Shown piece by piece: positions 7,317 through 15,008 of a stretch of DNA of 64,000 nucleotides (its first letter is position 1; each line of letters opens with the position of its first letter). The stretch is from Paractinoplanes brasiliensis. Lineage in GTDB: Bacteria; Actinomycetota; Actinomycetes; Mycobacteriales; Micromonosporaceae. The stretch lies in assembly GCF_004362215.1 (NCBI RefSeq), contig NZ_SNWR01000002.1:124001-188000 (forward strand), written 5' to 3'. The notes under the pieces are model-generated. The model ran no database searches. It saw only the letters and a program-made list of their open reading frames with translations, and was not told the origin of the DNA. A program made the translations under genes and the position numbers.

Positions 7317-9839
7317 ATGGCGGTCGTCGCGCTGCAGGAAGTCACCGCGGACATGCTGGCCGAGGCCGGTGGCAAGGCAGTGGGGCTCGGCGCCCTGCTG
7401 CGGGCGGGGGAGCGGGCGCCCGCCGGGTTCTGCGTCACCGCCGGCCCGCTCGACCGGGAGCAGATCCTTTCCGCGTACGGGGTCCTGGGCGCGGGCGCCG
7501 TGGCGGTGCGCTCGAGTGCGGCTGTCGAGGACGGCCCGGACGCCAGCCACGCGGGCATGTTCGACACCGTCCTCGACGTGCGCGGCCCCGGCGAACTGCT
7601 CGCCGCCATCGAGCAGTGCCGCGCCTCGACCGGCAACACGCGCGCCACCGCCTATGCGACGGGGAGAGGACCGGACCATGCCCGCTCGCCGAGACCTGGA
7701 CTGGGGCTGCACACCCGTGCCGAGCCGGGTTTCGGGCTGGACGCTGCTCCCGGGTCGGGTTTCGGGCTGGAGGCTGCTCCTGAGCGGGGTTTCGGGCTGG
7801 AGGCCGATCCCGGGCCGGGCATGGGCGTCGTCGTGCAGCGGATGGTCTCGGCTCGGGAGGCCGGGGTGCTGTTCACGGCCAACCCGGTCACTGGCAACCG
7901 CACCGAGATGCTTGTGGAGTCGGCCGCCGGCGCCGAGACCGTGGTCGGCGGGACGGCCGACGTGGACCGGCGCGTCCTTGACCCCGGCGAGCCGCTTCAC
8001 GAGATCGGGGAACGGCTCCAGGCCCTGTTCGGCGCTCCGCAGGACGTCGAGTGGGCGGTCGACGACGACGGCGAGCTGTGGATCCTGCAGTCCCGGCCGA
8101 TCACGACGCTGTTCGAGCAGCCGCCCCCGGCCGCCGGGCCGCCGCGGATCTACCTCGAGTTCGGGCACGTGCAGGGCATGCTCCAGCCGGTCACCCCGAT
8201 GGGCATGGACACGCTGAAAGACCTGGTCAGGGCGATGCTGGCCCCGCTCGGGCTGCGCGTGGAGATCACCGGCATCGGCGGGCGGCTCTACGGCGACATG
8301 ACCGACCTCGTACGCGATCCCATCGCGCGCCGCCGTCTCGTGGCGCTGATGGCGGTCGACTTCGGGCCGCGCGCCCAGGCCGTGATGCGGCACGTGCTCG
8401 ACGACCCCCGCTTCGCGCCGCAACGCCGCGCTCGGGGGGACGCCGGACGACGGCGTCGCACGAAGGACGACACCGCAGGAGGGCGGCCTCGGGGAGGCAG
8501 CAGCGCGGGGGATGGCGCAGGAGGGCGGTCGCGGGGAGGTGGCGGCGCGAAGAGTGAGCCCGCGCGGAAAGGCGGCGGTCGCTCGCTGCCTCCGGTTGGC
8601 CGGGCCGTGCGCGGGGTGCTGGGCGCCCTGATAAATCCGGACAAGGCCCGTGAACGTCTGCAGGCGGAGGTCGAGCGGATCAGGCGCGAGTCCGAGGACG
8701 ACGGCCGGACGCTGAGCACGGCCGAGCGGCTGAGGCTGGTGCGCGAGCACGACCAGGGCCACAGCGCCGACGCGATCATCTGGCCGATCGTGGCCGGCAT
8801 GCTCGCCGGCGCGCTGCCGCCCAAGCTGCTGGGCGACGTCGCGAGGCCGGGGGAGGTCCACGCCGTGCTGGCCGGGATGCCGCACAACGTGACGATCGAG
8901 ATGGACCTGGCGCTGTGGGAGCTGGCCCGCACCGCCACCGGCGCCGCCGACGTCGACCTCACCGGCTTCCTGCACACGTACGGGCATCGGGCCGCCGCCG
9001 AGGTCGACCTCGGAGTGCCGCGGTGGTCGGAAGACCCTTCCCCCGTACGGGCGGCCCTGGCCAACCTGATGCGGGTGACCGACCCGGAGCAGGCGCCCGA
9101 CGTGCGCTTCACCCGGGCCGCCGAGCACGCCGAGGCCACTTTGCGCGAGCTCGCCGCAAGAGCGAGAAGGCGGAGGCCCGTACGGGGAAGGTTGGCTGTT
9201 TGGCTGCTCGGGCGGGCGCGGCGGCTGGCCGGGTTGCGCGAGGCCGGGAAGTTCGCGGGTCTCTATCGCCTGGCCGATCTGCGGCGGCACCTGCTGGCCG
9301 TGGGGGCCGAGCTGGCCGCGGACGGGATGCTGGAGCGGCCCGGCGACATCATGTTCCTGACCCTCGACGAGGTGGGGCTGCGTGACGTGCGGGGGCTCAT
9401 CAGCGAGCGCCGCGCCTGGTACGAGCGTGAGTGCCGCCGACGGTACGTCCCGGTGGCGCTGCTCTCGGACGGCACCGACGTCGAGGCCGTCATCCCGGCA
9501 CCGGTGACTCCGGGCGCGCTGCGCGGGGTCGGCGCCTCGGCGGGCCGGGCGACAGGACCCGTACGGGTGGTGCACGACCCCGCCACCGCGCGGCTCGAAC
9601 CGGGCGAGGTGCTGGTCACGGCGACGACCGACCCGGGCTGGACGCCGCTGTTCCTCACCGCGGGCGCGCTCGTCACCGAGACCGGCGCGGTGATGGCGCA
9701 CGGGCCCACGGTCGCCCGCGAATACGGCCTGCCCGTTGTCATCTGCGTGCCCGGGGCGACGCGTCACCTGCGTACGGGCCAAATCGTCACGGTCGACGCC
9801 GCGGCCGGAACCGTCACCGTCGAGGAAGGATCAGGATGA
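7317..9839 (+). CDS. PEP-utilising phosphotransferase (PEP synthase / rifampin phosphotransferase-like)
   Basis: The 840-residue protein has the three-part layout of this family. First is an ATP-grasp domain (GGKAVGLGALLRAG, AVAVRSSAAVEDG, MGVVVQRMVSAREAGVLFTA), ending near residue 270 (ELWILQSRPI). A long middle region follows. Last is the swivelling phosphohistidine domain (TTDPGWTPLFLTAGALVTE, TGAVMAHGPTVAREYGLPVV), where the His of MAHG is the predicted phosphocarrier. The order ATP-grasp, middle, His domain with no PEP-binding barrel matches rifampin phosphotransferases more than PEP synthase, but the substrate is unproven. Two insertions are odd: three 30-bp repeats (7728-7817) and an Arg/Gly-rich stretch around residues 375-420. 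The start has a GGGGAGGG ribosome site. Confidence 0.85.
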   Translation: MAVVALQEVTADMLAEAGGKAVGLGALLRAGERAPAGFCVTAGPLDREQILSAYGVLGAGAVAVRSSAAVEDGPDASHAGMFDTVLDVRGPGELLAAIEQCRASTGNTRATAYATGRGPDHARSPRPGLGLHTRAEPGFGLDAAPGSGFGLEAAPERGFGLEADPGPGMGVVVQRMVSAREAGVLFTANPVTGNRTEMLVESAAGAETVVGGTADVDRRVLDPGEPLHEIGERLQALFGAPQDVEWAVDDDGELWILQSRPITTLFEQPPPAAGPPRIYLEFGHVQGMLQPVTPMGMDTLKDLVRAMLAPLGLRVEITGIGGRLYGDMTDLVRDPIARRRLVALMAVDFGPRAQAVMRHVLDDPRFAPQRRARGDAGRRRRTKDDTAGGRPRGGSSAGDGAGGRSRGGGGAKSEPARKGGGRSLPPVGRAVRGVLGALINPDKARERLQAEVERIRRESEDDGRTLSTAERLRLVREHDQGHSADAIIWPIVAGMLAGALPPKLLGDVARPGEVHAVLAGMPHNVTIEMDLALWELARTATGAADVDLTGFLHTYGHRAAAEVDLGVPRWSEDPSPVRAALANLMRVTDPEQAPDVRFTRAAEHAEATLRELAARARRRRPVRGRLAVWLLGRARRLAGLREAGKFAGLYRLADLRRHLLAVGAELAADGMLERPGDIMFLTLDEVGLRDVRGLISERRAWYERECRRRYVPVALLSDGTDVEAVIPAPVTPGALRGVGASAGRATGPVRVVHDPATARLEPGEVLVTATTDPGWTPLFLTAGALVTETGAVMAHGPTVAREYGLPVVICVPGATRHLRTGQIVTVDAAAGTVTVEEGSG
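7728..7817 (+). repeat. In-frame 30-bp tandem repeat, three copies
   Basis: Three near-identical 30-bp units encode GFGLEAAPER-type decapeptides just before the MGVVVQRMV motif of the phosphotransferase. The family normally has a short loop here, so this looks like a slippage-type expansion kept in frame. Confidence 0.8.
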
Positions 9840-10444
9840 GCGTTCTCCGCCGAGCCGCGGCTGCCGAGGCGGCCACGTGGCGCAACCTGGCCCTGTGGGT
9901 GAGCCGCCGCCCGGTCGAGCTGCACGGCGGACAGGCGTACGGGTATCTCGGGGTGGTCAAGCCGATCCTGGGGGTCTTCCTCGTCCTGTCGGTGGTCGAG
10001 ATCCCGATTCTCGACCTGATCGTCAAGCACGTCGTCCCGTGGGGCCCGGCGCGACTGATCATGCTCGCGATCAGCGTGTGGGGCCTGCTGTGGATGCTGG
10101 GTTTCCTCGGCGGCATGATCCGGCACCCGCACCTGGTCGTCGACGAGGGGCTCCGGGTGCGGATGGGCCCCGGCATCGACCTGACCGTGCCGTGGGCCGA
10201 CGTCGAGTCGATCGGCAAGCGCTATCGTTCGATGCCGTCGAGCCGCGCGGCGCAGTTCGAGGACGGAGCGTTGCACATCGTGGTCGGAAGCCAGACGAGC
10301 ATCGACGTCCGCCTCCGCCGGCCGCTGGCCTTCGACGTGCCGCGTGGCCCTTCCGAGCCGGTTTCCGAGCTGCGCCTGTACGCCGATGACGCGGACGGCC
10401 TGGTCCGGGCCGCCCGTACACATCTCGACGCCGTCGCCGCCTGA
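9836..10444 (+). CDS. Membrane protein with PH-like C-terminal domain
   Basis: The 202-residue product begins at an ATG overlapping the upstream stop by four bases (ATGA), which argues for coupled translation with the phosphotransferase. Two hydrophobic helices (VVKPILGVFLVLSVVEIP and LIMLAISVWGLLWMLGFLGG) are followed by a soluble domain with MGPGIDLTVPWADVESIGKR, which resembles bacterial PH-like domains. I do not know its role; co-transcription suggests it serves the same process as its upstream partner. Confidence 0.78.
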   Translation: MSVLRRAAAAEAATWRNLALWVSRRPVELHGGQAYGYLGVVKPILGVFLVLSVVEIPILDLIVKHVVPWGPARLIMLAISVWGLLWMLGFLGGMIRHPHLVVDEGLRVRMGPGIDLTVPWADVESIGKRYRSMPSSRAAQFEDGALHIVVGSQTSIDVRLRRPLAFDVPRGPSEPVSELRLYADDADGLVRAARTHLDAVAA

Positions 10445-10453
10445 GCCGCCGCC

Positions 10454-11017
10454 ATGCCGAAGATCGTCGACCACGAGGCGCGCCGCCGGTTGATCGCCGA
10501 CGCGCTGATCAAGGTGGCCGCCGAGCAGGGCCTGGAAGCCGTGAGCCTGCGTCACGTGGCCGCGGCGGCCGGGGTGTCGGTGGGGATGGTGCAGCACTAC
10601 TTCCACACCAAGGACGAGATGATGGCGTTCGCGCTGGCGGCCGTCATGGACCGTACGGAGTCCCGGATCCGCTCGGCGGTGGCCGCGCTGGGTTCCGAGC
10701 CCCCGCCCCGGGTCCTGCTGCGCACGATGATCGCCGCCCTGCTGCCGCTGTCCGGTTCCGCCCGCGACGACGGCCGGGTGGCCCTCGCGTTCCTTGCCTA
10801 CGCCGCCGTACGCCCCCAGGCCGCCGAGGGTTTGCGCCCCGGCACCTCACAGCTGGCCGACTTCGTCGCCGGCCTGCTGCCCGACCCGCACGGCGTCCCC
10901 TCGGCCACGGCTCTGCTGGCCCTGATGGAGGGCCTGGGCATCTATCTGCTGGGCGGCCAGCTGACCCCCGGCCAGGCCCTCGAAGCGCTCGACGCCCACC
11001 TCGACCTGCTGTTCTGA
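10454..11017 (+). CDS. TetR-family transcriptional regulator
   Basis: A 187-residue repressor-type protein. The N-terminal helix-turn-helix is clear (VSLRHVAAAAGVSVGMVQHY followed by FHTKDEMM, residues 30-58), and the C-terminal helices form a ligand-binding domain like TetR_C. It is the third gene of the operon, nine bases after the membrane-protein gene, and probably controls the promoter at 7253-7301. The inducer is unknown. Confidence 0.92.
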   Translation: MPKIVDHEARRRLIADALIKVAAEQGLEAVSLRHVAAAAGVSVGMVQHYFHTKDEMMAFALAAVMDRTESRIRSAVAALGSEPPPRVLLRTMIAALLPLSGSARDDGRVALAFLAYAAVRPQAAEGLRPGTSQLADFVAGLLPDPHGVPSATALLALMEGLGIYLLGGQLTPGQALEALDAHLDLLF

Positions 11018-11034
11018 CGTCGGGCGGCCGCGTT

Positions 11035-12867
11035 CTACGGCAGGCGGCGGCAGAGCAGGGCGTCCGGCGTACGGGAGGATCCGATTCTGCCGGTGTAGGC
11101 AATGCCGGCGGCGTATTCGCCGAGCCCGCACTGGCCCTTGTAACGGCCCGTCGCGAAGTCGCCGCCGGGGTTGCCGGGCGGGCGGTTGTCGGAGCGGTCG
11201 AACCAGACCGTACGGGCCGCGCCGTTGACCGCGTCGGGGGAGGTGGCGCACAGGGCGCTCGACATCGCGGCCCCGCGGACGGCGTACCCGACGAGCAGGG
11301 CGCCGGCCGGGCATTCGAGCTTGGTGTAGCCGCTCGCCCAGTCCTGCGTGACGTGCTGCTCGTTGCGGACCACCTGGTACGAGGTCCACTCGGCGCCGCC
11401 GGTGCACAGCGCCCGGTTGCCGGTGTGGGCCAGCCCGGCCAGGCGCTGACCGTCGGGGCAGGAGGCCTTGCGGGCGCCGCTGTCCCAGTCGGGCTCGGCC
11501 CGCAGGCGCAGCGACGCGATGAAGTCGCCGTGGTCGGGGCTGAGCATCGACCAGGGGGTGACCGGATCCACCGGCCCCGACCGTCCCGAGGCGACCAGGC
11601 GGTTCCAGATCGGCGCCCGCCAGTCGTCGGCGCTGCTCAGCACGCCGGCCCGGTCCCAGAAGAGCAGGCCCCAGCCGTTGACGGCGCGGTTCTCGGTGAA
11701 GCCCACGGCCGGCCAGTACGCGAAGTCGGCGTCCGTCTGCACCAGGAAGTCGGTGAAGTTCGTGAACCAGGTGCGCTGGACGGAACCGGCGGTCGCGTTG
11801 CCGTCCACCCCGAACTCGCTGATCCACACCGGCGCGGTGAAGTGCTGCCCGTCCTCGGTGGCCACGTACAGCGCGTCGCGCTGCAGCACCCGGAACAGTT
11901 CGTCGCGGCTCAGGTCCCGGTAGCGCGGGTCGGACGTCTCGCCGATGCCGCTCGCGCCGCTGTGGTTGGGGCCGGTGTAGTCGTAGAAGTGGGCGGCGTA
12001 GACGAGCTTGCCCGAGCGCGCGAGCGTGTGCGACAACGACCGTACGGGCTTGAGGGTGGGACGCTCGTGCGCGAATCCGTCGATCGGGATGCCGGTCCAG
12101 TTGATGCCCTCGACGATGATCAGCAGGTCGGGGTTGGCCTCCCGCAAGATCCGGTCGCCCAGCCGCTGCGACGCCGCGAACCAGTCGTGGTCGTTGCCCC
12201 AGCCCCAGTTCGGGTCGTCCAGCACCGTGCGGCGCACCTCGTTGTAGAGGTCGGCGCCGACCACCCGCGGGTTGCCGCGGTACCGCTGCGCCATCGTGAG
12301 CCACGTGTCCTCCCACGCCTGCGAGCTCTGCGAGGTGTTCCAGCGTTCGTTGCCGTCGACCCCGCAGCACCAGCGGGTCGTGGTGGTGTGGTTGTTGAGG
12401 ATCACGGCGAGCCCGGCGCCGGTCAGGGCCGCGACCACCGCGTCGTACACCTGGAGCGGGGTCTTGCCCCTGAGCTGCGGGTTGGCCGCCACGTAACGAT
12501 CGCCCACCGGGACGGAGTCGGTGACCATCGCGCTGGAGAACGGCAGGCGCACGCTGGTGACGCCGATGGCGCGGAACCCGTCGGCGATGGCGGTCAGCGG
12601 CGCCCGGTCGAGGCCCATCGGCACCCGTCCCGAGTTCTCGCCGGCGTGGTGGTTGGCGTCGGTGTCGACGTCGCCGGAGCCGTTGTAGGTGCCGCTCGCG
12701 CCGTGCCAGTTGACCGAGCGCAGCTTGAAGCGATTGCCGTCGGCGTCCACGATGTAGCGCCCGCGGGTGCTCAGCGGGCCCTCCCATCCGGCGTCGGGTT
12801 CGGCGGCGTGGGCGGGAGTCGCCGTCAGCAGGCCGGCGACGAGCGTGAGGACCAGTAGGGCGCGCAT
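11035..12867 (-). CDS. Secreted glycoside hydrolase family 5 enzyme
   Basis: The 610-residue protein has a signal peptide (cleavage near AHA-AEP) and a GH5 (cellulase-fold) catalytic domain over residues 30-400. The acid/base Glu is in VGADLYNEVRR and the nucleophile Glu in VWISEFGVDG; GH5 enzymes hydrolyse beta-1,4 glucans, mannans or related bonds. The last 190 residues form a Cys-containing repeat region (CPDGQRLAGLAH, CPAGALLVGYAVRG, CGLGEYAAGIAYTG) that I take to be a beta-trefoil- or lectin-like accessory module. The promoter lies almost on top of the ATG (see 12877-12905). Substrate is not determinable. Confidence 0.9.
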   Translation of the reverse strand: MRALLVLTLVAGLLTATPAHAAEPDAGWEGPLSTRGRYIVDADGNRFKLRSVNWHGASGTYNGSGDVDTDANHHAGENSGRVPMGLDRAPLTAIADGFRAIGVTSVRLPFSSAMVTDSVPVGDRYVAANPQLRGKTPLQVYDAVVAALTGAGLAVILNNHTTTTRWCCGVDGNERWNTSQSSQAWEDTWLTMAQRYRGNPRVVGADLYNEVRRTVLDDPNWGWGNDHDWFAASQRLGDRILREANPDLLIIVEGINWTGIPIDGFAHERPTLKPVRSLSHTLARSGKLVYAAHFYDYTGPNHSGASGIGETSDPRYRDLSRDELFRVLQRDALYVATEDGQHFTAPVWISEFGVDGNATAGSVQRTWFTNFTDFLVQTDADFAYWPAVGFTENRAVNGWGLLFWDRAGVLSSADDWRAPIWNRLVASGRSGPVDPVTPWSMLSPDHGDFIASLRLRAEPDWDSGARKASCPDGQRLAGLAHTGNRALCTGGAEWTSYQVVRNEQHVTQDWASGYTKLECPAGALLVGYAVRGAAMSSALCATSPDAVNGAARTVWFDRSDNRPPGNPGGDFATGRYKGQCGLGEYAAGIAYTGRIGSSRTPDALLCRRLP

Positions 12868-12876
12868 GGATATCTA

Positions 12877-12905
12877 TATATACGACGGGCGTGCGATGGG
12901 GTTAA
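12877..12905 (-). promoter_or_regulatory. Promoter of the GH5 gene, near-leaderless
   Basis: Reading the minus strand, TTAACC (12905-12900), a 17-base spacer and TATATA (12882-12877) form a good sigma-70-type promoter. The ATG is only 9 bases beyond the -10 box, so transcription should start at or within a few bases of the start codon. No ribosome-binding site is visible. Confidence 0.5.
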
Positions 12906-12975
12906 TGCGTTGTCCGGCGTCGTCGCCGTCCCTACCGTAGAGATCACCTGACCGGTCGGAGAGGGAGGTGACCCG

Positions 12976-13413
12976 GTGAGTGATGTGCTTGTTCTCAACG
13001 CCGACCTGGGGCCGCTGCACCGGGTGAGCCTTCGGCACGCCGTACGGATGCTCGTGCGGCAGGTGGCCGAGGTGCACGAGGCGCGGCCCGACCGGGTGAT
13101 CGGCGTGTGGCCGGTCCCGACGGTGGTGCGCCTGGTGACGTACGTGGTCACCCGCTGGCGGCACAGCCGGGGCCCGGGCTGGTCGCGTGCCGGCGTGATG
13201 GCCCGCGACCGGAAGCGCTGCGCCTACTGCGGACGGGTCGCGTCCACGATCGACCACGTGCTGCCGCGCTCGCGGGGCGGCGCCAACAGCTGGCTCAACA
13301 CGGTCGCCGCTTGCTATCCCTGCAACCAGCGCAAGGGCGACCGCACCCCGGCCGAGGCGCGCATGCCCCTGCGGGTCGTGCCGGTCGCGCCGATGTGGGA
13401 CTCGCTGCCCTAG
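12976..13413 (+). CDS. HNH endonuclease family protein
   Basis: The 145-residue protein carries an HNH nuclease domain: CAYCGR, the IDHVLPRSRGG core with the catalytic His, the N of SWLNTVAACYPCN, and a second CxxC, giving a Cys4 zinc site (residues about 77-118). Single-domain HNH proteins of this size are common in actinomycetes; their role (DNA repair, restriction or other) is mostly unknown. The GTG start follows an excellent ribosome site (GGAGGTGACCC). Its TAG overlaps the convergent neighbour's TAG within a CTAG palindrome. Confidence 0.92.
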   Translation: MSDVLVLNADLGPLHRVSLRHAVRMLVRQVAEVHEARPDRVIGVWPVPTVVRLVTYVVTRWRHSRGPGWSRAGVMARDRKRCAYCGRVASTIDHVLPRSRGGANSWLNTVAACYPCNQRKGDRTPAEARMPLRVVPVAPMWDSLP

Positions 13414-14258
13414 GCCGGCAGGTCACGCTGGTACAGCAGGCTGCGGTGCGTCGGAACGTAACCCAGCGACCCGTTCGTCCGGCGCATCGCGGTGTTGCTG
13501 TCGGCGGTGTCGGCGAGCAGCCCGTCGAGGCGGGGGAAATTGGCCCGTACGCGGGAGATCTGCGCCGCCTTCATCCAGCGGGCCAGGCCACGGCCGCGGT
13601 GCGCCGGCAACACCCCGGTGCCGTAGTGCTGGGCGTCGCCGGCGCCCTCGGCCGGGACGACCAGCTCGGTGAAGCCGGCCATCGTGCCGTCCGGGGTGAT
13701 CGCGGCGGTGGTGCAGAGCGTCTCGCCGCGCTTGGCGACCGCCTCGGCGACCGCGTGCAGCCGGGTTACGTCCCACGCCAGTGTCACGTACGCGGTGTCG
13801 CCCATCGGCATGTCGTCCATGGCCGACCTGGCCTGCACGAACGTGTCGGCCAGCTCGGCGGGCACGGCGCCCTCCCAATGCGCGAGCCGATAGCCGGGCA
13901 CCGGTTCCGCGACCGGCTCGGCGTCCTTCAGGGCCAGCCGTGTGTACGTCAGGGCGAGCACCTCCCGGAAACCGCGCGCCCGGCAGAACCCGTCCTCGCC
14001 GGGGCGGACCGGCTCGGTGAGCAGCGCGCGTATCCCGTGCTCGGCGGCCGCTCCCGTCAGCGCCTCGAGCAGCCGGGTGCCGACACCTTGCCGCCGCTCG
14101 GCCGGATGCACAGTGATCTGGACGTCGGCCGTGTGCCCGGCCGCCGGCAGCCACAGGAAGGCAGTGCCGAGGGGGCGCCCGTCATCGCCGGCGGCCAGCC
14201 AGGCGAACCGTTCCCGGTGCGCGGGATCGATGAGGGGGGTCACATGCATGGCGATCAT
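13410..14258 (-). CDS. GNAT-family acetyltransferase with tandem domains
   Basis: The 282-residue protein has two GNAT-type halves. The first acetyl-CoA site is QITVHPAERRQGVGTRLLEA near residue 50 and the second is YGTGVLPAHRGRGLARWMKA near residue 215; both show the Q/R-x-x-G-x-G/A pyrophosphate loop. GNAT enzymes transfer an acetyl group to small amines, peptides or antibiotics. The acceptor is unknown. An in-frame ATG three codons downstream could equally be the start. Confidence 0.9.
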   Translation of the reverse strand: MIAMHVTPLIDPAHRERFAWLAAGDDGRPLGTAFLWLPAAGHTADVQITVHPAERRQGVGTRLLEALTGAAAEHGIRALLTEPVRPGEDGFCRARGFREVLALTYTRLALKDAEPVAEPVPGYRLAHWEGAVPAELADTFVQARSAMDDMPMGDTAYVTLAWDVTRLHAVAEAVAKRGETLCTTAAITPDGTMAGFTELVVPAEGAGDAQHYGTGVLPAHRGRGLARWMKAAQISRVRANFPRLDGLLADTADSNTAMRRTNGSLGYVPTHRSLLYQRDLPA

Positions 14259-14296
14259 TGTGGCGGCCGCGAGCGTTCATGTCGTACCCCCCTGCC

Positions 14297-14620
14297 ATGC
14301 TCGGTGCCGTGATCGTCGAGTTCGAAAGTGAGCTGTGGGTGTGGGACGCGCGCAAGGACGAGACGTGGACGTTCGTGAGCCTGCCGGTCGAGGAGTCGGA
14401 CGTGATCCGTGACCTCACCGAGGGCGCCCGGCGCGGCTTCGGCTCCGTCCGGGTCAAGGCCTCGATCGGCACCAGTCACTGGCAGACGTCGATCTTCCCC
14501 GGCGGTGGTGGCGGGGCCTACGTGCTGCCCGTCAAACGCGCGGTGCGCCAGGCCCAGCAACTGGAGGCGGGCGACGTGGCGACAGTCTCGGTCGAGGTGC
14601 TGGGCCTGCGGACAGAGTGA
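14297..14620 (+). CDS. DUF1905 domain protein
   Basis: A 107-residue protein matching the DUF1905 pattern: VEFESELWVWDARKDETWTF, then SLPVEESDVI, and a GTSHWQTSIFP segment near the end. These small beta-barrel proteins have no firm function. I chose ATG 14297 since the family starts immediately before the FxSELW strand. A perfect hairpin follows the stop. Confidence 0.82.
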   Translation: MLGAVIVEFESELWVWDARKDETWTFVSLPVEESDVIRDLTEGARRGFGSVRVKASIGTSHWQTSIFPGGGGGAYVLPVKRAVRQAQQLEAGDVATVSVEVLGLRTE

Positions 14621-14651
14621 CCCCGGTGCGCGCTGGCGCTGCGCACCGGGG
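14621..14651 (+). terminator. Terminator after the DUF1905 gene
   Basis: A perfect 11-bp inverted repeat (CCCCGGTGCGC and its complement) with a 9-base loop begins immediately after the stop codon. It lies between convergent genes and could act in both directions. Confidence 0.6.
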
Positions 14652-14717
14652 AGATGTCAGGGCGGCCCCTGCTCTGTTCAGGACTACCCGTTCCTGCCGT
14701 TTTCTGCCAGGGGTTTC

Positions 14718-14924
14718 TCACCAGGGGCGGCGACGGCGGTAATGCCCGTGGTGCCCATAGTGGCCGTGATGGCGGTAGTGGCCGTGGTGCCGGTAGTGGC
14801 CACGGTATCCGTACGCACCCGGCGGCCCGTACGCGCCGGGATGTCCGTACCCGCCGTGATGTCCTCGCTTGTGCAGCTTCGACGCGAGCAGCGACATCAG
14901 CAACCTCTTGATCGAACCGCTCAC
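14718..14924 (-). CDS. His/Tyr/Gly-rich small protein
   Basis: A 68-residue product with a short helical start (SGSIKRLLMSLLASKLHKRG) followed by a repetitive tail of HGHY- and GAYG-type units and a final RRRRPW. The GTG start has a near-perfect ribosome site (GAGGAGG, seven bases away), so I consider it a real gene. The tail holds over a dozen histidines in HH-G-H-Y repeats, which would suit metal or nucleic-acid binding. I do not recognise a family. Confidence 0.6.
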   Translation of the reverse strand: MSGSIKRLLMSLLASKLHKRGHHGGYGHPGAYGPPGAYGYRGHYRHHGHYRHHGHYGHHGHYRRRRPW

Positions 14925-15008
14925 CGTGTGCCTCCTCGACTGGCTACCTGCAACGGTACGTGCCTTTGTCCAGTACTCCCTGTGACCAGCCTGACCATTC
15001 CCTGCGAA

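Noticed and set aside
7248..9782. An 844-codon open frame antisense to the phosphotransferase
   Set aside because: Low-complexity product without domains; the plus strand has catalytic motifs and a ribosome site.
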